This document shows positions 38,622 to 48,743 of a stretch of DNA of 64,000 bases, in pieces (the stretch's first letter is position 1; each line of letters starts with the position of its first letter). The DNA comes from Saprospirales bacterium. GTDB lineage: Bacteria > Bacteroidota > Bacteroidia > Chitinophagales > Saprospiraceae. The notes below the pieces were generated by a model that searched no databases, was not told the origin of the DNA, and saw only the letters and a program-made list of their open reading frames with translations. Location: positions 62,001 through 126,000 of the forward strand of contig JADJBL010000012.1 of the NCBI GenBank assembly GCA_016703765.1, written 5' to 3'. The position numbers and the translations under genes are program-made.

Positions 38622-40774
38622 TCACTTAACGAGCTTCATTTCCCCCACCAGCCTTTCCGCTCCCCCCAGCTTATCGATAATGAACAGCAGGTACCTGGCG
38701 TCGACCATGATATTGCGGCAGAGTGCGCCGTCGTAGTAGATGTCGCTCATGGTGCCTTCCCAGACCCGGTCGAAATTGAGGCCGATGAGGTTGCCGGCGC
38801 CGTCGACCACGGGGCTGCCGGAGTTGCCGCCGGTGGTGTGGTTGGTGCCGATAAAGCCGACGGGCATTTCCCCTTTTACCCCGTACGGGCCGTAGTCCTT
38901 CCTGTCGTATAGTTGCCGGAGCTTTTCGGAGACATCGTATTCGTAGTCGCCGGGGATATACTTTTCCATGACGCCGGCGAGGGTGGTCTGGAAGCCGTAT
39001 TTCACGCCGTCCCGGGGTGAATAGCCCGCGACCTTGCCGTAGGTAACCCGAAGCGTACCATTGGCATCGGGGTAAAAGCGTTTATTGGGGAAGGCCTCGA
39101 TGAGCCCCTGCATGTACTGGCGTTGCAACTCGTTGAGGTGTTCGGTGAATTCATTGACTACCGGGGCTACTTTGGTGGAGTAGGCGTCATTGAGCTCGTT
39201 GGCGAGCTGGTAAAACGGGTCGGACTCCAGGGCCTTAACCAGCTCTTCGGGGCTGCCCTCCAGCAATTTTTTGAGCTTTTCGGGATCGGCGAACAGGGTG
39301 GCGCCGTATAGCTCGGCAGCCCAGGCGGCGTAATCTCCCTGGTGCAATTCCACCCGTTTCAGACTGTCTTCGGGCAGGAAGCTGGCATTGACTTCCGTAA
39401 AATATTTTTCCATGATCCCGGCAAAGATCTTTTGGTCCAGGCCCGGATCGTATTCGGCGTAAAAAGAATTCAAGGCTGCGAGGTTGGGTTCGATATTGGT
39501 CTGATAACCCGTTTCGCCCTGGGACTGGAAGGTCCTTACCAGACGGGCGAGGCGAAATGCGACCCGGAAAAGCTCGACATTGACGCCCACGGCCTCCGTA
39601 TAATAGGTTCTGGCCCGGTGGAAAGGCTCCATTTCGGAATAGGTACTGCGGAAATCCTGGAGCAGGTGTCCGAATTTTCCGTTCAATTCCGAATTATCGC
39701 GGAGCAGCTCGTCGAATTGTTCTTCCACGTGCTGTTTTTTACCGATGGCGCCGGCTTTTCGCAAACCCTGCATTTCCCCCCTCCACTTTTTCCAACCATT
39801 TGAAATGCCCGACTGTTTGGAGGCGTATTTCAGTTTGGTCTCCGGATTTTTACGCATGGCCTCCCCGATATGCCCCAGGGAAATATCGCGCATCCCAACA
39901 CGGATAGGATCGGTTACTTCCAACACCTGATTCACGCCATAGGACGGGAGGTAGGAACTGGTACGCCCGGAAAGCCCATGACCAACGTAAAATCGCCTTC
40001 TTTAACCCCTTTGATGGAAATGGGCAGGAAATGTTTGGACTGAAAAGGAACGTTGGAGGCAGAGTACCCGGCGGGAAGATTGTCCCGCCCGGAGTATATC
40101 CTGAACAGCGAAAAATCTCCGGAATGCCTGGGCCAGACCCAGTTGTCGGTATCGTCGCCGAACTTGCCTACCGAGGAGGGCGGAGCGCCGACGAGGCGCA
40201 CATCCGTGTAGGTCACCGTGACGAAGAGGAAATATTGGATACCCTCGTAGAAGGACTGGGTAAAGGCCTCTTCATGGGGTTTAAGCGCGGCGTTTTTTCG
40301 AACCTTGTCGAGGTTGGCATCGACCAGCGATTGGCGATCCCGGGGGGGCAGGTCGGGTGAAACCCCTTCCAGGGCCTGGGCGGTGACGTCCTCCATTCGG
40401 ACGACAAACATGACCTCCAGTCCGGGGTTGGGCAGCTCATCGGCCATGGTGGCGGCCCAAAAGCCGTCCTCCACGTAATTGTTTTCCATCGTGGAGCGGT
40501 CCTGGATCTGGTCGAAACCGCAATGGTGGTTGGTCAGCAGGAGCCCGTTCGGGCTGATCAGGCTTGCCGTGCAACCTCCGTCGAATTGGACAATGGCGTC
40601 CTTCAGGCTTGGCTTGAGTTCGCTGTAAATCTCGTCGGCCGTCATTTTCATGCCCATGCTCCGCATTTCCGCTTCATTCCGGACCAGGTAATTGGGCAAC
40701 CACATTCCCTCCTGAGCGCTTAGGGTTCCGAGGAGGATGAATAAAAAGAGGGAAAGGCCGATAAACTTTTTCAT
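38622..40774 (-). CDS. S46 family dipeptidyl peptidase, DPP11-like (frameshift near 39965)
   Basis: About 715 residues. Signal peptide (LSLFLFILLGTLSA) after the start MKKF at 40774. The catalytic triad is visible: TNHHCGFD (His near 84), HSGDFSLFRIY (Asp) and TGGNSGSPVV (Ser). Counting 18 residues from the Ser gives Arg in GLNFDRVW. In the Porphyromonas enzymes Arg at this place marks Asp/Glu-specific DPP11, while Gly marks DPP7. The frame breaks at MGFPG: one missing base at about 39963-39968 would give the usual GRTSSYLPSYGVNQ. The protein trims dipeptides from peptides in the periplasm. Convergent with the VIT-VWA gene. Confidence 0.9.
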
Positions 40775-40916
40775 AGGCATGTACTTTTACTTTTTGGAAG
40801 CACAATATAGAGAAATGATCTTTTGTACTCTTTGGACATACCGTCATTGCTTTGTCTGAAAAAGACAAATCCCCGATTATATTGCGCCCTTCGCGGTGGA
40901 GAAACGATTAAAAACA

Positions 40917-40924
40917 TATATTTG
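40917..40924 (+). promoter_or_regulatory. -7 box TATATTTG upstream of the S8 peptidase gene
   Basis: An exact TAnnTTTG match, with transcription expected near 40931. A small inverted repeat GGCCTA/TAGGCC (40928-40947) sits at the predicted start of the transcript and could bind a regulator or form a 5' hairpin. No clear -33 element. Confidence 0.5.
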
Positions 40925-40960
40925 ACGGGCCTATGGTCATGTAGGCCTTGAAACTGAAAC

Positions 40961-43462
40961 ATGAATTATAGTATGAAGCTGCTTACCAAATGCATTTTCG
41001 CAGTATGCTGCGCCTTGTTCCTTTCTTTTAACGCGAAGGGGCAAGGGCAGGGATACGCTCCCGGGGACCTGATTGTCCAGTTGCAGAAAGGAGTGGATGT
41101 AAAAACCCTGGTCGAAAGAATGCAGGCTTTTCAGGGAAATGCCACCCATCTGACCCCGGTCAGATTCCTCTCTCCGCCCCTCAATATCTGGTTGCTTAAC
41201 TTCGACGAAACAGCGGTCAAGGACCGGGATTTTCTGGATTTTATCCGCATACAGCCCGAGGTGCAGCTGGCTCAGTTCAATCATTATATCACCGAACGAA
41301 ACGTAGTGCCCGACGATCCCCAGTTCGCTTCTCAATGGCAATGGGTAAACAACGGCGGGGGCGGCGCCTTGGCCGATGCCGACGTAGATGCCGACGAAGC
41401 TTGGGAGATCACCACGGGGGGAGGCACGGCAACCGGCCACGAAATCGTGGTGGCGGTGGTCGAATCGGGCATCAATGTAGCCCACCCCGACCTGGTTGCC
41501 AATATCTGGCACAACAACGGCGAGATCGCCAATAACTTTATAGACGACGATAACAACGGATACCTGGATGACTACGACGGCTGGAACGTCGGGCAGGACA
41601 ACGACAACATCCCTTCCGGAAACCACGGGACAGCGGTCTCCGGCATGATCGGCGCGGTTGGCAACAACGGGGTCGGAGTGAGCGGCATCAACTGGGACGT
41701 CAAGATCATGGCTGTTGCCATGCAGGGAGTCTTCGAGGCCAACGTAGTGGAGGCCTATACCTATCCCTATGTGCTTCGCAAACAATTTAACGACTCCAAC
41801 GGCCACGAAGGCGCTTTCGTGGTGGCGATCAATTCCTCCTGGGGAATCGATGGAGGTCAGCCGGCAGACGCCCCGGTCTGGTGCAGCTTTTATGATACCC
41901 TCGGAGTAGAGGGAATATTGAGCTGTGGCGCCACGGCCAACAACAACGTCAATATCGACGTGGTGGGCGACCTGCCCACCGCCTGTCCCAGCGAATACAT
42001 GGTGGCTGTAACCGCGACCAACAATGCCGATTTACGCACTTTCTCGGGCTACGGGGTCGAACAAATCGACCTGGGCGCCCCTGGATCCAATATTTTCTCC
42101 ACCTCGGGAACGAATGGATATAGCTCGACATCCGGCACCAGCTTTGCCTCCCCGTTGACCGCCGGCGTCATCGCGCTGATGTATTCGGCGCCCTGCGTCT
42201 TCCTGGCGGAACAAGCCATTGTCTATCCCGCCGAAACGGCCTTGCAGGTGCGCGACGCCCTGTTTGCAGGTGTGGACATCAAGTCCAACCTCGTACCGGA
42301 GGTCAAAACCGGGGGGAGGGTGAATGCCTACAAAAGTCTTATGCTCTTGCTGGCCGGCTGCGGCCCCTGTCCTGCTGCCCACGACCTGAGCGCCGGCTCC
42401 CAAACCGATGTGTCTGCTGTCCTTAGCTGGGATGGCGCCCTGGACTCCCAGGATAATACGATCCGTTTCCGGCCCGAAGGGGCTTTGGAATGGGACACCA
42501 TCTTCAACGCCGGCAACCCCTATGAACTCACGGGGCTTACGGGTTGCCAGGTTTACGAATGGCAGGTCCATACGATCTGTACGGATACCACTTCGGGGTT
42601 TTCGAACAGCAGTTATTTCGAGACGGAGGGTTGCTGTATTCCGCCCGACGAGGTCGGCGTCGTAACGGTCGGGGATGAAAGCGTCCTGATCGAGTGGAAT
42701 ACCGTTTTTGCCGCATCGGGGTATTTGCTCACCGTCGACCCGCTGGATACGCTTCTCAGCTCCTTTACGATTACGCCGCCTCCCGGCAACAGCTTTGTGC
42801 TGAGCGGGCTGGCGCCTTGCCAGGGATACAGCCTTAGTATAAGCACCGACTGTGTTGGAGGGGCCGCTTCCAGCCCCTCGGAGGCCATAACATTTTACAC
42901 CGATTGCCCCTGTCCGGCGCCGCTCAATGCGGATACCAGCCAGGTGGAAATGCAAACCGCCCTGTACGGATGGGATTCCTCGGAAAATGCGGGCAAATAC
43001 GTGGTGCGGTACAAGGAACTCACAGCAGTGGACTGGATTCTCCAGGAGGTTGATGCCACGAGCTTGCTCATTGAAGGCCTCATTTCCTGCAAAAACTACC
43101 GCGTGCAGGTGAAATCGGTCTGCCCGGTGGCGGAGAGCGGTTACACTACGGCTCTATTGTTCAAAACCGATTGCGCACCCTCCTCGACGGAAGAGCCGGA
43201 GGTATTGACCACAGAGCTGCAGGTTATTCCCAACCCCTCCCACGAACAGGTCAAGGTTTGGGTGACGACCGATATCACGACCCGGGCAACACTCGAAATT
43301 TTCGACCCGCTGGGGCGGAGAATTTGGTCGAACGACCTGGGTATTGTTCAGAAAGGCCGGCATCTGTTCGATCTGCCGAATGTGCCGTCGGTTCCGGGCA
43401 TTTACTGGATGAGACTTGAAACGGAGGAATTGATCCTGATGGAGAAAATGGTCCGCCAATAA
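40961..43462 (+). CDS. S8 subtilisin-like serine peptidase with FN3 domains and T9SS tail
   Basis: An 833-residue secreted protein (signal MKLLTKCIFAVCCALFLSFN; MNYS at 40961 or MKLL at 40973 may be the start). A propeptide-like region covers about 30-115. In the peptidase domain His222 (GNHGTAVSG) and Ser394 (SGTSFASP) are present. The usual catalytic Asp motif reads AVVESGINVAHPDL, so Glu168 replaces Asp. Three fibronectin III-like repeats follow (about 460-740; CPAAHDLSAGSQTDVSAVLSW starts the first). The protein ends in a T9SS type A domain (VIPNPSHEQVKVWV). The gene is 32 nt upstream of a second T9SS gene, probably one transcript. Activity is uncertain because of the Glu. Confidence 0.9.
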   Translation: MNYSMKLLTKCIFAVCCALFLSFNAKGQGQGYAPGDLIVQLQKGVDVKTLVERMQAFQGNATHLTPVRFLSPPLNIWLLNFDETAVKDRDFLDFIRIQPEVQLAQFNHYITERNVVPDDPQFASQWQWVNNGGGGALADADVDADEAWEITTGGGTATGHEIVVAVVESGINVAHPDLVANIWHNNGEIANNFIDDDNNGYLDDYDGWNVGQDNDNIPSGNHGTAVSGMIGAVGNNGVGVSGINWDVKIMAVAMQGVFEANVVEAYTYPYVLRKQFNDSNGHEGAFVVAINSSWGIDGGQPADAPVWCSFYDTLGVEGILSCGATANNNVNIDVVGDLPTACPSEYMVAVTATNNADLRTFSGYGVEQIDLGAPGSNIFSTSGTNGYSSTSGTSFASPLTAGVIALMYSAPCVFLAEQAIVYPAETALQVRDALFAGVDIKSNLVPEVKTGGRVNAYKSLMLLLAGCGPCPAAHDLSAGSQTDVSAVLSWDGALDSQDNTIRFRPEGALEWDTIFNAGNPYELTGLTGCQVYEWQVHTICTDTTSGFSNSSYFETEGCCIPPDEVGVVTVGDESVLIEWNTVFAASGYLLTVDPLDTLLSSFTITPPPGNSFVLSGLAPCQGYSLSISTDCVGGAASSPSEAITFYTDCPCPAPLNADTSQVEMQTALYGWDSSENAGKYVVRYKELTAVDWILQEVDATSLLIEGLISCKNYRVQVKSVCPVAESGYTTALLFKTDCAPSSTEEPEVLTTELQVIPNPSHEQVKVWVTTDITTRATLEIFDPLGRRIWSNDLGIVQKGRHLFDLPNVPSVPGIYWMRLETEELILMEKMVRQ

Positions 43463-43493
43463 CACCTTTGCAAATTCAAAACACGATTCTAGT

Positions 43494-46400
43494 ATGAAAA
43501 AACCAAACTGGTCCCTGGCCTTGGTCCTGACCCTTATTGTCGCATGGCCGCTGGCATCCCAAAATGTAAAATCGGGTCCCATTCACCCACAGGTGGAGGT
43601 CACCCATGCGGAGTACCTGGGGAAAACCCCGCCGCTCCGCAACCTGGTCCCAATGGATCCTACTACTCCGGAAAAAAGAAGCAAAGCGAAAGAGAACAAG
43701 AAAACGACCATCGTTTCCAACTTTGCAGGGCGCGGAAAAAGAAATTACGAGCCCAAGCCCGGCGCACTGCCCAAGGGCGCCGACCCTGTAAGACAAGGTT
43801 CCGGAACCCGGGATTTCGATGTGGTGGTGGAGCCGATCGTGAATATCGACGGGATGAACCAGAGCAATTTCAACGCTACGCCTCCGGACCCCTGCGGGGA
43901 CATCGGCAGCAATTACTATATCCAGATGATCAATGCCACCCTGTTCAGGGTTTTTGATAAAGAGGGCAATGCCGTGGGCTCGCCTATTTCGGCCAATACG
44001 ATCTGGAGCCAGGTGGGCTTTTCTTCCGCAGGCGACCCCATCATTCTTTTCGACCAGGAAGCCGACCGTTGGATCATCACTGAATTTCCCTCCGGCAATA
44101 AATTGCTGGTAGCCATTTCGGAAGACAACGACCCCTTCGGAAGCTGGGACGCCTGGGCTTTTTCCACCCCAAGTTTTCCCGACTACCCTAAATACTCGAT
44201 CTGGCCGAACGCCTATTGCGTGACGACCAACGAAGGAGGGGCAGGACAGGTCGAAGTGTATTTCATCAACCGGCAGGAATTGCTTGCCAACATCGCCAAC
44301 CCGACTATCCAGCGGATCACCTTGCCGGGTGTGACCGGAGGCCCGGGTTTTTATGTCGCAACTCCGGTCGACTGGACCGGCATGGCCAGCCCTCCGGCTG
44401 ACGCGCTGCCCATGATCCTCTGCCTCCGGGACGATGCCTGGGGCAGCGTTTCGCAAGATGGAATCGAAGTATTCGAAGTGGACATCGATTGGGCGAACTC
44501 CGCCAATACCACCTATACTACCACGCTCGTCGCCACCTCGCCCTTCGATACCAACCCCTGTTCGGTTTCCGGTCCCGGATTCTCCTGCATCCCCCAATTG
44601 AACGGGGGAGGGATCGACGGACTTCCGGAGGTCATTATGCACCAGGTCCATTACCGGAATTTTGGGGGTCATGAAGCCATGGTACTGAATTTTATCGTCG
44701 ATGCCACGGCTGGCGACGATGTATCCGGCATCCGCTGGATGGAACTTCGCCGCACGGGCACGGGCCCCTGGACGGTTTACCAGGAAGGCACCTTTGCTCC
44801 CGACGACGGCATGCATCGGTTTATGGGAGGCATCGCTATGGATGGGGCCGGAAATATCGGCCTGGCCTATTCGGTGTCGAGCGAAACCACTTATCCCGGA
44901 CTCCGGTTTACCGGCAGGAGGGCAAACGATCCCCTTGGAGAAATGACCGTAGTGGAGTACGAAATCACGACGGGCTTCAGCGCCCAAAACGGTTCGAGAT
45001 ACGGCGATTACGCCCAAATGGCCGTAGATCCTTCCGACGACCGGACGTTTTGGTTTACCGGTGAATACCGCCGTCCCAGCAATTGGGGCACCAAAATATT
45101 TTCCTTCGAATTGCGCAGGGATACGAACGACATCGGCCCCTCGGCCCTGCTTACCCCGATCAACTCCCCCGACCTGACCAATTCGGAAATCGTACAGATC
45201 GAAGTGAAGAACTTCGGCGTCGACAGCCAGTTTGTATTTGGGGTGGGGTACATAGTCAATAACACTCCACCGGCGGTAGTCGAGCCCGTTAATTTTATCC
45301 TGGCCCCGGATAGTACCTATGTCCACACTTTTGCAACCCCTGTGGATATGTCGGTGGTAGGCGATTACGAATTCACGCTGTTTACCGTCCTTCCCGACGA
45401 CGAGGCGCCGCTCAACGACACCCTGCGCATCGTGCGGTCCAAACTCCCGCGCTTCGATGCGGGGATTACGGATATCCTTGGCGTCGACGGGGTCGGATGC
45501 AACGACCCTGTGGATATTCAACTCGAACTGACCAATTTCGGTACGGAGATCCTGGAAAGTGTCACGATCGAGGTAATATTCAACGGAGCGCTTTACCAAA
45601 ATGTCAACTGGACGGGTGTCCTGCAACCCGGCGACTTTACGACGCTATCGATGGTGCTGACCGGAATGGTCGGCGGCCAAAACGAGATCAGCGCAGCTAC
45701 CTCCAATCCCAACGGCGAGGCGGATGAAATCCCGGTCAACGACGAATTCTCCCGCACCTTCAATGCCATCAGCGATGGCGTAACGTATGTCCTGACTTTG
45801 AAAACCGACAACTTCCCCTCCGAAACGACCTGGGAACTGGAAGACGCCAATGGGAATGTCCTCTACATGGGAGGCCCCTACACCCAGGCCAGCACGGTCC
45901 ATCTGATCGACCTTTGCCTGGCTGAAGACGACTGTTACACCTTCACCATTTTCGATTCGGAAGGCGACGGGATCTGCTGCTTCTGGGGCGAAGGCAACTA
46001 CAACATCAAGAATCCCTTCGGCAACATGGTAGTGAACGGCACGGGAGTCTTCGGTTCTTCGCAGTCGCATAACTTCTGCGCCAACCTCGACTGTATGCTT
46101 GCCGCAGACATCGATATTTCTCCCGAAACCAACCCGGGAGCCGGCGACGGCGCCATCCTCATTACTCCGATGAACGGGGCAGGGCCTTATCAATACAGCA
46201 TCGACGGAGGAGCCACCTTCCAGTCCTCCAACCTTTTTGAAAACCTTCCCGCGGGCGACTACGATATCGTCGTAACGGGATCTTTCGATTGCATCTATGA
46301 AGAAACGGTAAACATCGAGCTCTGCGCGCTGAGCTTTGTGGTGGAGGTTACCGATGAATCTGTCGAAAATGCGGGCGACGGGGTTATTGAAATCACCGCT

Positions 46401-46838
46401 TCGGGAGGATCGGGCCAGCTGCAATACAGCATCGACGGCGGCGCTACCTTTCAGAGCAGCCCCGTGTTTCCAAACCTGTTCAAGGGCGAATACGAAGTGA
46501 TCGCGGTCGATGCCCTGGGTTGCGAATTCTCCTCCCTCATAGAGATCGGAGTTTCTTCCACCAATGGAAATCACCTGGTCGGGCAACTGATCCTGGTCTA
46601 TCCGAACCCCACCGATGGGGTGTTCCGGATCGATGTCAAGGGTTTGCAGCGAAAAGGGCCCTTCCTCGATATTCAGATCTTCGACTCGAAAGGGCAGGTC
46701 GTCCAGTTCAGCAACCTGGTGAAATACGACGATACCTTCACCGGGGAGGTTTCCCTGGTGGTCTATCCCGCAGGAGTATATTATGTAAGATTTATAGACG
46801 ACCAGATGCACCGGATGGTGCGGGTGGTCAGGCAGTAA
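43494..46838 (+). CDS. Large T9SS surface protein with SprB-type repeats
   Basis: A 1114-residue secreted protein (signal LALVLTLIVAWPLASQ). The N-terminal 480 residues look like a propeller-type domain (WIITEFPSGNKLLVAISEDN, FPDYPKYSIWPNAYCVT). CARDB-like beta domains follow near 540-770 (NSEIVQIEVKNFGV, VDIQLELTNFGTEI). Two SprB-like repeats then occur near 880-945 and 960-1025, each with YQYSIDGGATFQSSNLF-type wording. The T9SS tail begins LVYPNPTDGVFRID. SprB repeats are named for the gliding adhesin of Flavobacterium. Co-transcribed with the S8 peptidase. An adhesive or matrix role is inferred. Confidence 0.85.
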   Translation: MKKPNWSLALVLTLIVAWPLASQNVKSGPIHPQVEVTHAEYLGKTPPLRNLVPMDPTTPEKRSKAKENKKTTIVSNFAGRGKRNYEPKPGALPKGADPVRQGSGTRDFDVVVEPIVNIDGMNQSNFNATPPDPCGDIGSNYYIQMINATLFRVFDKEGNAVGSPISANTIWSQVGFSSAGDPIILFDQEADRWIITEFPSGNKLLVAISEDNDPFGSWDAWAFSTPSFPDYPKYSIWPNAYCVTTNEGGAGQVEVYFINRQELLANIANPTIQRITLPGVTGGPGFYVATPVDWTGMASPPADALPMILCLRDDAWGSVSQDGIEVFEVDIDWANSANTTYTTTLVATSPFDTNPCSVSGPGFSCIPQLNGGGIDGLPEVIMHQVHYRNFGGHEAMVLNFIVDATAGDDVSGIRWMELRRTGTGPWTVYQEGTFAPDDGMHRFMGGIAMDGAGNIGLAYSVSSETTYPGLRFTGRRANDPLGEMTVVEYEITTGFSAQNGSRYGDYAQMAVDPSDDRTFWFTGEYRRPSNWGTKIFSFELRRDTNDIGPSALLTPINSPDLTNSEIVQIEVKNFGVDSQFVFGVGYIVNNTPPAVVEPVNFILAPDSTYVHTFATPVDMSVVGDYEFTLFTVLPDDEAPLNDTLRIVRSKLPRFDAGITDILGVDGVGCNDPVDIQLELTNFGTEILESVTIEVIFNGALYQNVNWTGVLQPGDFTTLSMVLTGMVGGQNEISAATSNPNGEADEIPVNDEFSRTFNAISDGVTYVLTLKTDNFPSETTWELEDANGNVLYMGGPYTQASTVHLIDLCLAEDDCYTFTIFDSEGDGICCFWGEGNYNIKNPFGNMVVNGTGVFGSSQSHNFCANLDCMLAADIDISPETNPGAGDGAILITPMNGAGPYQYSIDGGATFQSSNLFENLPAGDYDIVVTGSFDCIYEETVNIELCALSFVVEVTDESVENAGDGVIEITASGGSGQLQYSIDGGATFQSSPVFPNLFKGEYEVIAVDALGCEFSSLIEIGVSSTNGNHLVGQLILVYPNPTDGVFRIDVKGLQRKGPFLDIQIFDSKGQVVQFSNLVKYDDTFTGEVSLVVYPAGVYYVRFIDDQMHRMVRVVRQ

Positions 46839-46876
46839 GAAAAAAAGCCGCGGTCCTGGACCGCGGCTTTTTTTAT
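46838..46876. terminator. Bidirectional rho-independent terminator
   Basis: A perfect ~16-bp stem (AAAAAAGCCGCGGTC and its complement) with A and T runs at its two outer ends. It starts at the stop codon of the T9SS gene and also serves the convergent TerB-like gene ending at 46882. Confidence 0.93.
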
Positions 46877-46881
46877 GCACT

Positions 46882-47214
46882 TTACAACAGGCGGGTAAGC
46901 ACCCTCATGGTGTTTTGCTCCATCAGGGAAAACCGGCCGTCGGCCTGGAAAAAATCGCGGAGGAATTCCCCGAGCCTTGTTTTTCCCTCTTCTCCCGGGA
47001 AAAACTTCTCCCTTTGATCCTGAATAGTTTGGATATTCTCGTAGTCCGACTGGCTGTTGTACAACGCCATCAGGTTTTCGAAACTGGAAACCTTGCATTT
47101 GTCCCTGATCCAGAGGATTTCATCCTCCGTGGTCTGGGTGTCGGCTTTAGATGCGTAGATCATCAGGAAGGCCAGGAAGTCCTTATCGGACCAGGAGCTT
47201 ATTTCGGAGTTCAT
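46882..47214 (-). CDS. TerB-like small protein
   Basis: A 110-residue, largely helical cytoplasmic protein. The layout FLAFLMIYASKADTQTTEDE near residue 13 and FLRDFFQADGRFSLMEQN near 83 resembles the repeated acidic-helix motifs of the TerB/DjlA-N fold (A..D..I...E). TerB domains bind metal and occur in tellurite resistance and in unrelated housekeeping contexts. No other ter genes are nearby. It lies 15 nt downstream of the haloperoxidase-like gene and could be co-transcribed with it. The fold assignment is moderate and rests on pattern only. Confidence 0.55.
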   Translation of the reverse strand: MNSEISSWSDKDFLAFLMIYASKADTQTTEDEILWIRDKCKVSSFENLMALYNSQSDYENIQTIQDQREKFFPGEEGKTRLGEFLRDFFQADGRFSLMEQNTMRVLTRLL

Positions 47215-47229
47215 GTTTTCTGATTTTAC

Positions 47230-48699
47230 CTAAAGATTTCCATTGACGTATTTCTGGTACTTTTCCCAAACGGCGCCCGCCACGTCGCGACCCAGTTTCA
47301 GGCCGGCCACGTTATCGACCTGCACGTGGTAACCGCCTAAAACCCTGGAGGTGCCGGCCATTTCCGCCGTTTCGGTAAAAGTCGGGAAATGGAGGGTAAT
47401 CGTATCGGACACATTTTCGGGTTCGGTCATGAGCCCGGGAACCAGTTTGACGCTTTCCCCGAAGCGGTCGTCGCCTTTAAACAACCTCAGGGCCGTAGAG
47501 CAGGCGCCACTGACACAGCTATGCCCGGACACGTAGGCCGGGAATGGAGGGCAGAGGAAGGTATCGGGAGAATAGGGCCTCCATTCCTTTCCTTTCATTT
47601 CCACGATACCCTTCTCCGGGCCGCCCCAGGCTTTGATGACCTGGTCCTGGTAATAGTGGTGTACGAGTGCGTAGGGTCTGCAGTTGTCGTAAAACATTTT
47701 GGTATCCCAGGCTGCGATAAAGGCGTCCATGGCGCATGCCGTGACGAGGAAATACATCTTTACATCCTGGTCCAGCGTATGGTTGTCGCGCACGGAGACC
47801 TGCTGCGCGAAGATCAGCCAGTGGCCGGCCTGCTGGACGGAGCGGGGCCCGTCGCGCATGAACTCCACGAGCGCTTTTTGCTCCGGCGTCAGGTTGGCCT
47901 GCATTTCGACCACTTCCTTAACCTCTTTCTCCATCTGCTCGGAACCCACCTTAGGCGGCGGCGGCGAGCGAAACTGGCTGGCTGAATCCAAGGCAAGGGG
48001 TTTTACCTGTTGCCAGTAAGGGGTCAGGCAACCCGGGGCAAACTTACCGCCTTTGCCGTCGGCGAAATACTTGGGCTGCCAGCGGTCGATATCTGCGAGT
48101 TGGTCGGGGTTATTCACCGGGTTGTAGCCGGTATAGTCCGAATAGGGGGATCCGTCGCTACCGGTCACTTGTCCGTATTGGTTGGAGCCGTCATTTCTCC
48201 GGGCTTCGATAACTGCTTTCGCTGCCAGGTTGCCGATGCCTTCCGGGGTAGCGGGGTCGAGCGATTTGTTTTCGGGGTCGTATCCCAGCTCCATCAAACG
48301 CTGCTTCCAAACCGTACTGTCGGCATAGTAGTATTCCATCATAGCGCCGAATGCGGCGTAACTGATTGCTTTTTCCTTGTTGGCCAGTGTTCTTTCGGCT
48401 TCCGGACGGCGTTCCACGCCGGTCAGGTAAACGGGGGCCGCTATGGAGTCGTAGCGGGTCCAGGCATCGAAGACGGAGGTCATCACCAGGGCAACCATCC
48501 GGGAAGTAACCGTAGGGCGCGGCCGGAAACGGTCGGTGTCGTTGGCCGTGCCTTCGAGCAGGATCTTGCCCCATTTATAAGCCATGTTTTCCGCCCCAAC
48601 CTTCTCCACTTCCTGCTTGACCGCGTCGGTCTTGCAGCCGGTCGTCAAAGTAACCGCGAGGATAAAGGCATACATTGAAAAGATAAATGTCTTGTTCAT
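47230..48699 (-). CDS. Vanadium-dependent haloperoxidase / PAP2-type lipoprotein
   Basis: A 489-residue lipoprotein. The start at 48699 gives MNKTFIFSMYAFILAVTLTT with lipobox TTGC. The three vanadate/phosphate-binding motifs of the haloperoxidase-acid phosphatase superfamily are present in order: DTKMFYDNCRPYA (K-x6-RP), FPAYVSGHSCVSGACS (SGH) and TSRVLGGYHVQVDN (SR-x5-H). The length fits the bacterial vanadium haloperoxidase-like group rather than short lipid phosphatases. Substrate unknown: halide oxidation or phosphate ester hydrolysis are both possible. It sits at the envelope and may be co-transcribed with the TerB-like gene. Confidence 0.9.
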   Translation of the reverse strand: MNKTFIFSMYAFILAVTLTTGCKTDAVKQEVEKVGAENMAYKWGKILLEGTANDTDRFRPRPTVTSRMVALVMTSVFDAWTRYDSIAAPVYLTGVERRPEAERTLANKEKAISYAAFGAMMEYYYADSTVWKQRLMELGYDPENKSLDPATPEGIGNLAAKAVIEARRNDGSNQYGQVTGSDGSPYSDYTGYNPVNNPDQLADIDRWQPKYFADGKGGKFAPGCLTPYWQQVKPLALDSASQFRSPPPPKVGSEQMEKEVKEVVEMQANLTPEQKALVEFMRDGPRSVQQAGHWLIFAQQVSVRDNHTLDQDVKMYFLVTACAMDAFIAAWDTKMFYDNCRPYALVHHYYQDQVIKAWGGPEKGIVEMKGKEWRPYSPDTFLCPPFPAYVSGHSCVSGACSTALRLFKGDDRFGESVKLVPGLMTEPENVSDTITLHFPTFTETAEMAGTSRVLGGYHVQVDNVAGLKLGRDVAGAVWEKYQKYVNGNL

Positions 48700-48743
48700 G
48701 TTTATAGCTTTTCTTTTAAGGGGCAAAATTAGGGAAAATGGAG

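Noticed and set aside
43476..45626. 716-codon minus-strand open frame
   Set aside because: Antisense to the SprB-repeat T9SS protein, which has a signal peptide, repeats and sorting tail.
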